This document shows positions 29,110 through 38,695 of a DNA stretch of 64,000 nt, one piece after another. The stretch is from Streptococcus suis (lineage in GTDB: Bacteria > Bacillota > Bacilli > Lactobacillales > Streptococcaceae): contig CP025095.1 of the NCBI GenBank assembly GCA_002831545.1, positions 2,108,001-2,172,000 of the forward strand, given 5' to 3'. Each line of letters begins with the position of its first letter. Within the stretch, counting starts at the first letter, position 1. Under the pieces are notes generated by a model that saw only the letters and a program-made list of their open reading frames with translations, was not told where the DNA came from and made no database searches. The position numbers were made by a program, and so were the translations under genes.

Positions 29110-30027
29110 CTATTCAGCTAGTTCTGTGATGTAGTTATAGACTTCTTGTCCAGCAACTGCACCATTTCCTACTGCCGTTGCAATCTGACGAAGTTGATTT
29201 TGACGAATATCACCGATGGCATAGATGCCTGATTGAGTCGTCTCCATCTTTTCATTAGTGATAACCCAACCAGCTTCGTCCGTAATCCCCAAATCGACAA
29301 CCGAATCCGTCATCGGATCCAAACCGACATAGATAAAGACACCACCGAAGTCCAGTTCGCTGACTTCCTCTGTTTTCACATTTTTGATAACCACGCTTTG
29401 TACACGTAAGTCATCACCCTTGATTTCTTCGACTACACTATCCCAGATGAAGTTAATTTTTTCATTGGCAAAAGCGCGGTCTTGGATGACTTTTTGAGCA
29501 CGAAGCTGATCACGGCGGTGAACAATTGTCACAGACTCCGCAAATTGTGTTAAGAAGAGAGCTTCTTCGACGGCTGAATCTCCACCACCGACAACCAAGA
29601 GTTTTTGTCCACGGAAGAAGGCACCGTCACAGACTGCACAATATGAGACACCACGGCTATTGTAAGTATCCTCACCTGGAATACCTAACAAGCGATGTTT
29701 TGCCCCCATGGCTAGAACGACTGTCTTTGTCTCCAAAACACCATCCTCAGTGATCACTTTCTTAATTTGTCCTTCTTCCTCAATACGGACTAGGGTGCCA
29801 AAAATATGGTCCACACCGAATTTTTCCAAGGGTTCAAACATTTTTTCAGCCAAGGCTGGACCTGAAATATGGTCATAGCCTGGATAGTTTTCAATTTCCG
29901 CGGTATTGTTCATCTGACCACCGTAAATACCACGTTCCAAAAGAGCTACCTTTAAATTGCTACGCCCTGCATAAAGAGCTGCAGTCATCCCCGCGGGACC
30001 CGCACCAATTACAACTGTATCGTACAT
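29110..30027 (-). CDS. trxB: Thioredoxin reductase
   Basis: NADPH-dependent FAD disulfide reductase that recycles thioredoxin. The 305-residue protein has FAD motif VIGAGPAGMTAALYAGRS, the redox CAVC centre in SYCAVCDGAFFRGQ, NADPH motif LLVVGGGDSAVEEALFL and the C-terminal IYAIGDIRQNQLRQI. It follows the DUF4059 gene by 13 bp, the usual streptococcal order. Related enzymes use ferredoxin, but the HRRDQLRAQ NADPH-phosphate motif supports TrxB. Confidence 0.94.
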   Translation of the reverse strand: MYDTVVIGAGPAGMTAALYAGRSNLKVALLERGIYGGQMNNTAEIENYPGYDHISGPALAEKMFEPLEKFGVDHIFGTLVRIEEEGQIKKVITEDGVLETKTVVLAMGAKHRLLGIPGEDTYNSRGVSYCAVCDGAFFRGQKLLVVGGGDSAVEEALFLTQFAESVTIVHRRDQLRAQKVIQDRAFANEKINFIWDSVVEEIKGDDLRVQSVVIKNVKTEEVSELDFGGVFIYVGLDPMTDSVVDLGITDEAGWVITNEKMETTQSGIYAIGDIRQNQLRQIATAVGNGAVAGQEVYNYITELAE

Positions 30028-30040
30028 ATACTTTTTCCTT

Positions 30041-30265
30041 CTACGCTTTAAACATTAATAAGATTCCCACTACTCCAAAGGCTGCAATGGGAATTGTCAT
30101 CACATTAATCATCAACAAATCAAACAAGAAATCTTGTCGTTCTTGCAAGGTTTTATCCACACCCTTTGTCGCACGCCAGATAAACCAGACCAGACTAGAA
30201 GTGATAATCAACAAGGAAGCTATTAGCAATCCTTGTAAATAAAAACTGAGAATGTTTTGTAACAT
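30041..30265 (-). CDS. DUF4059 family small membrane protein
   Basis: A 74-residue protein with two hydrophobic segments (about 6-28 and 47-70). The family is found next to trxB in streptococci; function unknown. It lies between the DEAD-box helicase and trxB, all on the minus strand, and is probably co-transcribed with trxB. Confidence 0.75.
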   Translation of the reverse strand: MLQNILSFYLQGLLIASLLIITSSLVWFIWRATKGVDKTLQERQDFLFDLLMINVMTIPIAAFGVVGILLMFKA

Positions 30266-30282
30266 CTTTTTCCTCGATTACT

Positions 30283-31626
30283 TTAAAAGGTTTGACGCTT
30301 GGCTTTACGTTCTGCACGACCCTTTGCACGCGCTTCAACTCGCTTGGTCTTGCGACGTTTTTCATCAACAGCCCATTGAATTTTCTTCTTGTAGCCTGGT
30401 TTGACTTTTTTCTTTTTCTTCTTGACCAAGCCAATCATTTCCAAATCTAGCTTTTCACGAGATTTTTCACGGTTAGCACGGCGGTCACGGTCGTAGGTAT
30501 CGACAAATTCGCCATTTTTCATTTCTTTTGGCAAGAATTTGATATTGAGTTTTTCTAGCTCTCGAATATCTGCATCATCGCTTGGCTGATAAAGGGTAAT
30601 GGCAATACCTGATAAACCATTACGACCTGTACGCCCTACACGGTGAACAAAGAAAGAAAGGTCTTGAGGAATTGCATCATTGATGACATGACTGACGCCC
30701 TCAATATCAATCCCACGTGCTGCTAAATCCGTTGCAACAATGTACTGATAGTCCAAGTTCTTCACTTGGTTCATCATCCGCTTGCGCTCACGTGGAGGAA
30801 TATCCCCATGAATCTTTGCGACACGAAGACCATTCGCAGTCAAATAGCTATGTAATTCATCTGCACGTGTCTTTGTATTGACAAAAATCATGGCCAAGTA
30901 AGGTTGCATGAGCTTGGTTACTTCCAAGATTTGAGTATTACGGTCACGCCCCTTGGTTGAAATCAGCCAGTTTTCAATTGTATCTGAAATGACCGTATGG
31001 GTCTTGATTTGTTCCATGACTGGATTGGACAAGTATTTTTTCAAAAACGGTTGGAGTTTCTGCGGAATGGTCGCTGAAAAGACCATAAATTGCAAGTCTT
31101 TTGGCAGGCTGCCAGCAATCTTATCAACTGTTTCCAAAAAGCCCATGTCCAAGGTCATATCTGCCTCATCCACCACAAAGGTTTTGGCTTTATGGATAGC
31201 AAGGTCACCTGATTTGACCAAATCATAGATACGCCCTGGTGTCCCAACAACAATGTGAGGCTGACTAGCTTGAAGCTTGTCAATTTGACGGTTCTTATCC
31301 GTACCGCCAACATAATTGGTCACACGAACTTCGATGTCCGAATGACTAGCCAACTGGCGTGCCGCTTGATAAATCTGAGTAGCCAGTTCACGAGATGGGG
31401 CTGTAATAACAGCCTGAACTTGGTCCAATTCCTCATTTAATTTTTGGAAAATCGGGATCAAGAAGGTATGGGTCTTACCCGAACCTGTTTTTGATTCCCC
31501 TATCAAGTCTCGCCCTGACAAAACAACAGGAATCAATTTCTCCTGAACTTCTGTCGGCTGGACAAAGTTAATTTCTTTCAAAGCCTCCTGAATATAAGGC
31601 TTGAGTTTCATATCTGTAAATTTCAT
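30283..31626 (-). CDS. DEAD-box RNA helicase (CshB-like)
   Basis: ATP-dependent RNA helicase of 447 residues. Visible motifs are Q (FTDMKLKPYIQEAL, NFVQPTEVQ), I (SKTGSGKT), Ia (APSRELATQ), II (VDEADMTLDMGF), III (SAT), V (ATDLAARGIDIEGV) and VI (HRVGRTGRNG). The basic tail (KKKKKKVKPGYKKKIQ ... KRVEARAKGRAERKAKRQ) likely binds RNA. Start ATG 31626 follows AGAGGGA; a longer upstream frame exists but runs into a hairpin repeat. Length and tail fit CshB better than the longer CshA. Role is probably RNA decay or ribosome assembly in the cold. Confidence 0.88.
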   Translation of the reverse strand: MKFTDMKLKPYIQEALKEINFVQPTEVQEKLIPVVLSGRDLIGESKTGSGKTHTFLIPIFQKLNEELDQVQAVITAPSRELATQIYQAARQLASHSDIEVRVTNYVGGTDKNRQIDKLQASQPHIVVGTPGRIYDLVKSGDLAIHKAKTFVVDEADMTLDMGFLETVDKIAGSLPKDLQFMVFSATIPQKLQPFLKKYLSNPVMEQIKTHTVISDTIENWLISTKGRDRNTQILEVTKLMQPYLAMIFVNTKTRADELHSYLTANGLRVAKIHGDIPPRERKRMMNQVKNLDYQYIVATDLAARGIDIEGVSHVINDAIPQDLSFFVHRVGRTGRNGLSGIAITLYQPSDDADIRELEKLNIKFLPKEMKNGEFVDTYDRDRRANREKSREKLDLEMIGLVKKKKKKVKPGYKKKIQWAVDEKRRKTKRVEARAKGRAERKAKRQTF

Positions 31627-31685
31627 AGTTCCCTCTTTAGTTGTACTGCCCTCTATTATAGCACGATTTAGGTGGACAAGCAAAA

Positions 31686-31854
31686 GGGAGTGGGAAAGAA
31701 CTCGACCAAGATAAAAAGAGTTCGTCTTCCCACCCCCGCACAGTTGATTAGGCCAGATTTGGAGTGCAAAACACGAACAAATCTGCCAATCAACCACTGC
31801 GCTGAGATGTTGACACGAACTCTGAGTAGTGGTCCTGGGCTTTTTGCCCAGCCT
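31686..31854. repeat. Composite repeat, short form (about 169 bp)
   Basis: Contains only the core blocks: GGGAGTGGGAAAGAACTC end, CCCACCCCCGCACAGTTGAT, CCACTGCGCTGAGATGTTGA and the CTGGGC-TTTTT-GCCCAG end hairpin. It lies between the DEAD-box gene and the EcsC-like gene, ending 3 bp before the latter's stop codon complement. It is nearly identical in layout and length to the copy at 32148-32316, in the same orientation. Confidence 0.88.
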
Positions 31855-31857
31855 CAA

Positions 31858-32846
31858 TCAACTCTCGCTTGCTTCAGTAAATTCTGCCTCAATAATTCCA
31901 AGTTCCTTCTCTTCTTCCAAACTTGCTTTAAAGGCCTCAGTGAGTTCTAATTCTCCATCAAAATCACCATTTATTTTTTTCACAAATGTGTCTGCCAACA
32001 TCCCTCCCATGGGCTGGAAGGTAAAATAGGTCAAACCTCCTGAAATCAGACCACCCAAAATAGGAACTGCATTGGCAATGGTCTTTTCAATAGTCTTTTT
32101 GGTAATTTTCACACCAATCACTGCGGCTACCTTTTTCACCAAGGGATGGGAGCGGGAAAGAACTCGACTGGTCAAAAAAAGAGTTCGTCTTCCCGCCCCC
32201 GCACAGTTGATTAGAACAGATTTGGAGTGTAAAACACGAACAAATCTGCCAATCAACCACTGCGCTGAGATGTTGACACGAACCCTGCGAAGCGAGATTG
32301 GTCTTTTTGCCCAGCCTACAAAGCCTGCATAGCTACTTTTTTACCGATATTAGCTCCGACTGTCTTGGATACTTTATTGAGAAGAACTGCTGAACCACCT
32401 GCTCCAAACATGACACCAATGTAGGCAATAATGCGGATTTGAACCTCTTCTGAAATTTCCTTCCCTTCACCAACAAATAATTCATCTTCACCAAAAAGAT
32501 AAGCGATTTGTTGCGACAAATTCAAGGCAAAACCAAAATACTGAGCTATATCAGCAGTACCTGCCGCCACCGCTGTAAATGGATTCCCCGGTAAACCAGC
32601 TGCGAAAGAAATCAAAGATGTTTTCGTAGTCATATCATTAATGATTTTTTCAGCTTCCTTACGCAAAGCTTTTGTAGTGAAGACCGCCGTTGGTCCATCC
32701 GCAATAATTTTATCTAGATAGGGACTATCTTTGAAACGAGTCTTCAAAAATTCTTCCCGATTGACTTTAACCATAGGAAGTTGACTAGCAGCTGTCATGG
32801 TTTGAATAACCACTCCATATAACTGTTCTTGATTGAATTGTTCCAT
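31858..32846 (-). pseudogene. EcsC-like protein gene split by a composite repeat
   Basis: The first part (32846-32316, 176 residues, GGAGG before ATG) reads to ...GANIGKKVAMQAL and stops where a 169-bp repeat begins. The protein resumes beyond the repeat as LVKKVAAVIGVKITKKTIEKTIANAVPILGGLISGGLTYFTF and ends at 31858. Together they make about 265 residues resembling EcsC-type proteins (FAAGLPGNPFTAVAAGTADIAQYFGFALNLSQQIAYLFG). The family is poorly characterised. Whether the first part is still a stable protein is unknown. Confidence 0.8.
32148..32316. repeat. Composite repeat, short form, inserted in the EcsC-like gene
   Basis: Same blocks as the 31686-31854 copy: GGGAGCGGGAAAGAACTCG, CCGCCCCCGCACAGTTGATT, AACCACTGCGCTGAGATGTT and the TTTTTGCCCAGCCT end. 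It replaces nothing obvious in the coding sequence and introduces a TAG immediately at its left boundary in gene orientation. Confidence 0.88.
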
Positions 32847-32936
32847 TTTTATCCTCCACCAATTCTCTCTCTATTTTACCCCCCTCGACCATATTTGTCA
32901 AGGTAAAAAAACAGCATTTCTGCTGTTTCTGACATT

Positions 32937-33935
32937 TTATAGATAAAGAATAGCTAGGGTAATCAAGCTCATGATGAGACCGACTGACCAGAGGAAAAAA
33001 TCAACTTTCCACTCGCTCCATTTTTCAGCTTTTCCGGTCAAACCTCCAAGCTCCAAATGGTGATGAAAAGGAGTCATACGGAAGATACGACGACCTTCTC
33101 CAAAGCGTTTTTTGGTGTATTTAAAATATGAAACTTGCAACATAACAGAGGACGTTTCAATGACATAAACCAGGCCGATAAGGAGGAGGGTCCATTCCTG
33201 ACGGAGAGCAATTGAAATAGTTGCCAACATACCACCGAGAGCCAAACTTCCCACATCCCCCATGAAAATCTTCGCTGGTTTACGGTTATAAACAAAGAAA
33301 CCGAGCAAGCCTCCAATCATGGTCACACAAACTAGAAGAATATCAAATTTTTGCTCATTGAAGGCGATGACAGAGTAAGCTAGAAGACTGATAACAACTG
33401 AGATAGAAGCCAATCCATCAATACCATCTGTCAAATTAACTGCATTTGAAAAACCGACCAGCCAGAACAGAACAAATGGGAAATAAAGAACTCCCAGATG
33501 TACCATGTGACCAAATACATTCAATTCTCCGCTACCTGCTCCTCTTACGTGTACAAAGTAGAAGACAATACCTCCTAAAATTTGTAGAGCAAGCTTTTGT
33601 TTAGGATTAAGACCTTCATTTATTTTACGGAAAATTTTTAAAAAGTCATCCAAAAATCCTACTACACCATAAAGGGCAAGGATGAAGAGGATGGCAAGGA
33701 CACCACCCGTCAACAGTTGAAAGGCCGTTGCAAACAACAAGCTGACAAGTATCGCAACAACGAGAAAAACGGTTCCCCCCATTGTTGGTGTACCTGCCTT
33801 AAACTGATGTTGTTTCACATCTTCGTGCATCTGTTGCCCCTCGATGCGTTTGGCTTGATAAAATGTAATAAATCGTGGGATTAAAAGAACGGTTGCTAGA
33901 AAAGCTACCAATCCCGACATAAGTGCGAATTGCAT
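32937..33935 (-). CDS. mraY: Phospho-N-acetylmuramoyl-pentapeptide transferase
   Basis: Integral membrane enzyme making lipid I from UDP-MurNAc-pentapeptide and undecaprenyl phosphate. The 332-residue protein has about ten helices. It carries the catalytic Asp motifs ([32 protein letters not shown]) and the HHHLELGG loop. The N-terminus MQFALMSG has the common residues A4, M6 and G8 at positions I recall as variable in beta-lactam-resistant S. suis. Start overlaps pbpX region by adjacency (1 bp apart). Confidence 0.95.
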   Translation of the reverse strand: MQFALMSGLVAFLATVLLIPRFITFYQAKRIEGQQMHEDVKQHQFKAGTPTMGGTVFLVVAILVSLLFATAFQLLTGGVLAILFILALYGVVGFLDDFLKIFRKINEGLNPKQKLALQILGGIVFYFVHVRGAGSGELNVFGHMVHLGVLYFPFVLFWLVGFSNAVNLTDGIDGLASISVVISLLAYSVIAFNEQKFDILLVCVTMIGGLLGFFVYNRKPAKIFMGDVGSLALGGMLATISIALRQEWTLLLIGLVYVIETSSVMLQVSYFKYTKKRFGEGRRIFRMTPFHHHLELGGLTGKAEKWSEWKVDFFLWSVGLIMSLITLAILYL

Positions 33936-33936
33936 G

Positions 33937-36186
33937 TTAGTCTCCTAAGGTTATTGTTATTTTCTCGGTTTTATTCAAAGCGGTACCAACCTCTACACTT
34001 TGGTCGACTACTTTTGAACCCGTTCCTTTATAGGTCACTTCAATACCAGTCCATTCAGCAAATATATCCATATTCTCTTTGGTGATTGCGTACAGGTCTG
34101 GCATTTCTTCGAATTTATTTGTCAAGAGTAGAACCTGTTGGTTGGCGATTACGTTACTTCCTTTTTCGACTGAAACTTTTTTAATTTCAGCACCGTTTCC
34201 AAGGATAGCTGGTTGAACTAATTGACGGCGAAGTTCCTCAGCTGACTCGCCTGGTGCCTTACCAATGAGGTCTGGCAATTGATACTCTGTCTCATTAGCA
34301 ACCCGGGTCAATGCTGGCGCAGGTGAATCCAGATTCAAATTGTCTTTCAACAGCATCGCTTCTTTCAATGTGGGACTGACAATGTCACGCCAAGACAGGA
34401 CATTTAATACTTCCGGTTGGCGAATGGTCACATACATGATAAATTCAGGGTCCTCAGCAGGGATCATGGCTACTACAGAGTTGGTGTAGGCACCTTTAAT
34501 GTACCCTTGACCATCTTCGCTGGCAATTTCGGCTGATCCTGATTTCATGGCAATATCATAGCCTTCCACCTGAATAGCTGGACCCTGCAAATCATGAGAG
34601 TAGAGTGTTCCGAACACAGGGTCTGTTCCGACATTGATCATATAGCCGAGAGTATCGTCCGCCGCTTTTTCCGAAACAGGGTTCCCGACTTCTTCTTTCG
34701 AAGAAACTCTAGCTGTATCTGTATTAGGATCATAAAGAGCTGAGATGAATTTAGGCTCTAGCATAATACCATTGTTCGCAATGGCGGTAAAACTACGAAG
34801 CATCTGTGCTTGGTTTGCAGAAATCCCCTGACCAAACGTTGACATGGCGATAGAAACAATGTTATCCTCTGGTACCATTCCTGGTGCCTCGTCCCCCATA
34901 CCAAATCGTGTTGGGTAACCATAGCGAAATCTAGCAAGGTAGTTTAACCACTTTTCATCCCCCATTTCTTGTTGCAACAACGTCATTCCAACGTTACTTG
35001 AGAGTGAAAAACCCTGAGCAAAATTTAACGTAACAGCCTCTTTTCCGTCGTTCACAGTCCAGTCGTTAATTTTTGCATCAGCAATCGTATACTCAGAGTT
35101 TGTGTAATAGGCATTTGGATTAAAGGTCCCATTATCAATCGCTGCAGCTAAAGTTAACACCTTCATGGTAGAACCAGGTTCAAATGCCTCTTGATAGAGC
35201 AATGAGCGCTCTATCATCCCTTCCTCACCAAGTCCTTCCTTGGTATCCGAATCATAGCTGGGACGTTGTGTAGTCGCTAAAATTTCTCCTGTTTTGGCAG
35301 AAATAAGAGTTGCATTTGCATATTTACCTTTTGCCGTATCAAAGAATGTATTCATATTGGTTTCTAAGGAACGTTGTAAATCTGCCGAAATTGTTGTATA
35401 TACATCTTGGCCATTAACCGTTTCTTGTTCGACAGATTCCGTACCAGGCAGTATCCTACCTTGACTATCTTTTTCATAGATAACCTTACCATCTTGACCT
35501 GCAAGGATGTCATTCAAATAATATTCCATCCCACTCATACCTTGAAGACTATGACTACCATCCTTATTTTCAATTAAGTTAGCCAAGCCAACAAAAATTG
35601 AGGCAAAATTTCCATTAGGATACATTCTTCCAGGACTGGCATTAAAGGCAATCCCTTTAATACCAGCTGCTTTCATCTCTTCTTGAATTGACGACATTGT
35701 ACTATAGGAAATATTTTTACCAAGCGTACCAAAATAGACCTGTTTTAAATCAGGCTGATTTAATTGCTTGTTAACATAATCCGTCTCCATCCCAAGGTAC
35801 TTATTAAAAATATCGGCAACCTTTTGAAACTGAGACGATTCAACATATAGTACTTCCTGAAATTCAGACACGTATTCCTTATCAATAATCGCATAAATAG
35901 TGTAGGTGGTTGAATCTTCTGCGATTGGTACGCCAGTGCGATCATAGATTGTTCCGCGTTTTGCCTGAATGGTAACTTCTTGCTGATGTACTGCAGCAGC
36001 TCGCTCTGACAAAGACACACCTGAACGACTATCCGTTCCAATAATGTAAGCAAAATTGATTAAAAAGATAAAAAAGACGAAAACCGTCAAGAGAAGTAAA
36101 TGCTGACCTACTCTCCGACGATTTTTTGACGGAACATATCGTTTTTTCAAGACATACCGCAAGAGTTTATTATTTCTTCTGGGCAT
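33937..36186 (-). CDS. pbpX: Penicillin-binding protein 2x
   Basis: Essential septal D,D-transpeptidase, class B PBP. At 749 residues it has a cytoplasmic basic head and one membrane helix (about 28-50), a dimerisation domain, the transpeptidase domain with S339-T-M-K, S396-S-N and K548-S-G motifs, and two C-terminal PASTA domains (from about 635). The residue after KSG is Ser551 (KSGSAE), where most PBP2x have Thr, and position 525 is Phe. Both are discussed under findings. It lies in the rsmH-ftsL-pbpX-mraY cluster; ftsL overlaps its start. Confidence 0.96.
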   Translation of the reverse strand: MPRRNNKLLRYVLKKRYVPSKNRRRVGQHLLLLTVFVFFIFLINFAYIIGTDSRSGVSLSERAAAVHQQEVTIQAKRGTIYDRTGVPIAEDSTTYTIYAIIDKEYVSEFQEVLYVESSQFQKVADIFNKYLGMETDYVNKQLNQPDLKQVYFGTLGKNISYSTMSSIQEEMKAAGIKGIAFNASPGRMYPNGNFASIFVGLANLIENKDGSHSLQGMSGMEYYLNDILAGQDGKVIYEKDSQGRILPGTESVEQETVNGQDVYTTISADLQRSLETNMNTFFDTAKGKYANATLISAKTGEILATTQRPSYDSDTKEGLGEEGMIERSLLYQEAFEPGSTMKVLTLAAAIDNGTFNPNAYYTNSEYTIADAKINDWTVNDGKEAVTLNFAQGFSLSSNVGMTLLQQEMGDEKWLNYLARFRYGYPTRFGMGDEAPGMVPEDNIVSIAMSTFGQGISANQAQMLRSFTAIANNGIMLEPKFISALYDPNTDTARVSSKEEVGNPVSEKAADDTLGYMINVGTDPVFGTLYSHDLQGPAIQVEGYDIAMKSGSAEIASEDGQGYIKGAYTNSVVAMIPAEDPEFIMYVTIRQPEVLNVLSWRDIVSPTLKEAMLLKDNLNLDSPAPALTRVANETEYQLPDLIGKAPGESAEELRRQLVQPAILGNGAEIKKVSVEKGSNVIANQQVLLLTNKFEEMPDLYAITKENMDIFAEWTGIEVTYKGTGSKVVDQSVEVGTALNKTEKITITLGD

Positions 36187-36509
36187 TATTCGGCTACTCC
36201 AATATTGTCATTATTAAAAGTTAATCCAGCTTTTTCAGCAATTTCCATCAAGCGAGCTGAACGTGTCAATTCATTGACAGCTTGCTTTGCATCGTTAATT
36301 TCAATCTGTTTTTGACTAATATCTTGATTGACTTTGGCCATGCCAGATTGAAGTTGCAAAAGCCGCGTTTGCATAAAGATAATTCCTATCGCAAGGGCTA
36401 ATCCAGATAATACGATGCTTGAATAGAAGGCTTTTTCTACACGTGTGAAGGTTCTAATTTTATCACCGATAACCCGCATAGTGGCTTCTCTACGTTTTTC
36501 TTGCAACAT
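36186..36509 (-). CDS. ftsL: Cell division protein FtsL
   Basis: Small bitopic divisome protein that works with DivIB/FtsQ and DivIC/FtsB to activate septal wall synthesis. The 107-residue protein has a short basic cytoplasmic part, one helix (about 31-50, SSIVLSGLALAIGIIFMQ), and an extracellular coiled coil with leucine-zipper spacing (LLQLQSGMAKVNQDISQKQIEINDAKQAVNEL). It starts at an ATG after GGAGAG and its stop overlaps the pbpX ATG. Confidence 0.9.
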   Translation of the reverse strand: MLQEKRREATMRVIGDKIRTFTRVEKAFYSSIVLSGLALAIGIIFMQTRLLQLQSGMAKVNQDISQKQIEINDAKQAVNELTRSARLMEIAEKAGLTFNNDNIGVAE

Positions 36510-36519
36510 AGACTCTCTC

Positions 36520-37470
36520 CTATTTATGTACTTTCTTAGCTACACGCAGTTTGGCTGAATGCGCACGATTATTATCTTCTAGCTCCTCTTGACTTGGCAA
36601 AATCGGCTTACGATTGACCAATTCAAGTGGCGCCTTCAAGTCGTCTGGAATAAATGGCAAACCTTTTGGAACATCAATCGTACTTGCTTCCTTAAAGAGT
36701 TGTTTGGTCAGACGATCTTCTAAGGAATGGAAAGTAATAACAGAAATTCGTCCATCCAAAGCCAATAAGTCAATGGCCTGCTGGATAGATTCGTCTGCTG
36801 CTCCCAACTCATCGTTGACCTCAATCCGAATCGCTTGGAAAATCTGCTTAGCAGGATGCCCCTTCTTCTTAAGTTCCTTGGCTGGCTTGGCAGATTTGAT
36901 CAGCTCTGCCAACTCAGTCGTTGTTTCAATCGGCTTGACCGCACGCGCCTGTTCAATCTTACGAGCAATCTGCTTGGAAAATTTATCCTCACCGTATTTA
37001 AAGAAAATCCGTACCAAGTCGTGATAGTCATAGTTATTGACCACATCATATGCCGTCAACTGACCATCTCGATTCATCCGCATGTCCAATGGTGCGTCCT
37101 GCTTATAGGAAAAACCTCGCTCTCGTTCGTCTAACTGTGGACTAGATACTCCTAAATCATAACAAATCCCATCAATCTCTGTTACACCTAGCTCCGCCAA
37201 GCGAGTCTTGAGATTGCGAAAATTGTCCTTGATAAAGGTCACTTGTCCTTTTTCAATGTAGTCTGCCAAGCGGATTTGGGCATGGTCAATGGCCGTCTGA
37301 TCCTGGTCAAAGGCATAAAGATGCCCACCATCCGTCAACTGACTGAGCAGATACTCACTATGCCCTGCTCCCCCCAGCGTTGCATCTACATAAATTCCAT
37401 TTGGTTTGATGCCTAACATATCGACTGTCTCATGCAAGAGAACAGTTGTGTGATTAAATTCCTTGCTCAT
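36520..37470 (-). CDS. rsmH: 16S rRNA m4C1402 methyltransferase
   Basis: SAM-dependent methyltransferase modifying the ribosomal P site. The 316-residue protein starts [19 protein letters not shown] and has SAM motif [34 protein letters not shown] and the C-terminal [20 protein letters not shown] 37470 is supported by family alignment from memory. An extended -10 sits only 9 nt upstream, see separate entry. First gene of the wall cluster. Confidence 0.94.
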   Translation of the reverse strand: MSKEFNHTTVLLHETVDMLGIKPNGIYVDATLGGAGHSEYLLSQLTDGGHLYAFDQDQTAIDHAQIRLADYIEKGQVTFIKDNFRNLKTRLAELGVTEIDGICYDLGVSSPQLDERERGFSYKQDAPLDMRMNRDGQLTAYDVVNNYDYHDLVRIFFKYGEDKFSKQIARKIEQARAVKPIETTTELAELIKSAKPAKELKKKGHPAKQIFQAIRIEVNDELGAADESIQQAIDLLALDGRISVITFHSLEDRLTKQLFKEASTIDVPKGLPFIPDDLKAPLELVNRKPILPSQEELEDNNRAHSAKLRVAKKVHK

Positions 37471-37479
37471 ATCTTTTCT

Positions 37480-37488
37480 ATTGTACCA
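37480..37488 (-). promoter_or_regulatory. Extended -10 promoter element very close to the rsmH start
   Basis: Minus strand reads TGGTACAAT (TGn-TACAAT) with only 9 nt to the ATG, so transcription from it would begin about 3 nt before the start codon. No good -35 is seen at 17 bp. If used, the rsmH mRNA would be nearly leaderless. Confidence 0.45.
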
Positions 37489-37531
37489 CAAAACAATACA
37501 AAAAGTTGTTGCAAACTTTTTACAAAAAATA

Positions 37532-37723
37532 TGTCAAATATAGTTGACAACATCTTTGGATAGGTCTATAATAACATTATAGATAAATGTCAAGTATAGT
37601 TGACATCAACAGGGAGGTCTCCCACATTTTTTTACAACCAACTGTCGCATATAATTGACATCGTGCCTAAGGATAGCTAGTCTATCCTCTCTCTTTACAA
37701 TAGAGTGTCGCATATATTTTACA
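37532..37723 (+). promoter_or_regulatory. Consensus promoter and four operator-like dyads upstream of the XRE gene
   Basis: The promoter is a perfect TTGACA (37544-37549), 17 bp, TATAAT (37567-37572). Four 18-bp dyads of the form TGTC(A/G)(A/C)nTATAnTTGACA lie at 37532-37549, 37588-37605, 37643-37660 and 37706-37723 (the last imperfect, TTTACA). The first covers the -35 and the second begins about 9 nt after the expected start site. This is a layout for tight repression, most simply by the small XRE protein encoded just downstream. Confidence 0.8.
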
Positions 37724-37737
37724 CGAAAGGAGAACCC

Positions 37738-37926
37738 ATGAACCGTGTCAAAGATTACCGCCTACTGCTAGGGATTTCCCAGCTGGATCTGGCCAAGGCC
37801 ATCGGCGTATCCAGGCAGACCATCAATATGATTGAAAATAACAAGTACAACCCCTCACTAGACCTCTGTATCAACCTAGCCAAAGCTTTACAGACCGATC
37901 TTAATAGTCTCTTTTGGAATGAATAA
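37738..37926 (+). CDS. Small XRE-type helix-turn-helix regulator
   Basis: A 62-residue single-domain Cro/CI-type protein (MNRVKDYRLLLGISQLDLAK AIGVSRQTINMIENNKYNPS... in two parts, HTH about residues 11-31). AAAGGAG precedes the ATG by 6 nt. It has no ligand domain. It leads a run of membrane-protein genes and is preceded by four dyads, so it is probably the operon's autoregulator. Similar small XRE plus membrane-protein pairs are common in Lactobacillales. Confidence 0.88.
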   Translation: MNRVKDYRLLLGISQLDLAKAIGVSRQTINMIENNKYNPSLDLCINLAKALQTDLNSLFWNE

Positions 37927-37936
37927 GGAGTTTATC

Positions 37937-38470
37937 ATGAAAGATATATTTACAAAAATTCTCAATCAAGCAACCAAGGATTTTTATTCTATCAGCGGAC
38001 CCATGGATGAAATGCGGCAGCAAGAAAGCTATCGCCTCAGTAACACCATTGTCATGATTGTTTTTCCTATCCTGGTAATAGGAAATACAATTGCACTTCT
38101 TATCGCCTTACGACAACCTGAAAAAGTTGGCTTTCTGCTCCCCCTAACCAATATACTGATCATTGGTTTCACGCAAGCCTTAGCTTCCCACCTTGCCTTG
38201 AAAAATGGCATTAGTCAAAGCTATGAGGATGAGATTGATGTCGCCAAACTCAATAAATCCCTTTTAAAGAATAGTCGTGCTATATTTTTCGGGGCCTTCC
38301 TGGCTTCCACGACTGCCCCTGCTTTCTATAAAGAATGGTCTGTATTTCTTGAAGAACTAACAGACCCGACCCTCCTACTAGGTCGGTTAATTGTTGCAGG
38401 AGCTATCACCTTCATCCATTACTACTATTGTAAGAAGCAGTTACAAAAGAAAATTCTCGCAAACAAATAA
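37937..38470 (+). CDS. DUF3278-like membrane protein
   Basis: A 177-residue protein beginning with a short amphipathic segment containing FYSISGPMDEMRQQESYRLSN, then four probable membrane helices and a basic end. The same FYGI-GP-DE motif occurs twice in the 38696 gene, so the two are related. I assign DUF3278 from memory of this motif. It starts 10 bp after the XRE stop with AAGGAG. Function unknown. Confidence 0.7.
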   Translation: MKDIFTKILNQATKDFYSISGPMDEMRQQESYRLSNTIVMIVFPILVIGNTIALLIALRQPEKVGFLLPLTNILIIGFTQALASHLALKNGISQSYEDEIDVAKLNKSLLKNSRAIFFGAFLASTTAPAFYKEWSVFLEELTDPTLLLGRLIVAGAITFIHYYYCKKQLQKKILANK

Positions 38471-38484
38471 AAGGAAGAAAAACC

Positions 38485-38685
38485 ATGAAAAAGAATACAC
38501 GTCAAGCCCTTATCTCTACTCTAATTTTTATCCCGCTCTTTGTACTCTTTCAGCTTTGGGGCAATAGCGGAGCAGACATCTTGCATACCATCAGCCAAGC
38601 CAAATTCTGGATACAACTGCTGATTGCTGGAACCATCTACTTCTTAGGCTTTGTTTACATCTTACCATTGTTCGATCAAAAATAA
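38485..38685 (+). CDS. Two-helix membrane protein, unknown
   Basis: A 66-residue protein with two hydrophobic stretches (about 10-25 and 43-62). AAAAGGAAGAAAAACC precedes the ATG. It lies in the XRE operon between the two DUF3278-like genes; no domain recognised. Confidence 0.65.
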   Translation: MKKNTRQALISTLIFIPLFVLFQLWGNSGADILHTISQAKFWIQLLIAGTIYFLGFVYILPLFDQK

Positions 38686-38695
38686 GGAGCTGCGT

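Noticed and set aside
31627..31857. N-terminal extension of the DEAD-box helicase frame
   Set aside because: The extension reads through the hairpin repeat; the ATG at 31626 has a ribosome site and the family Q motif directly follows it.
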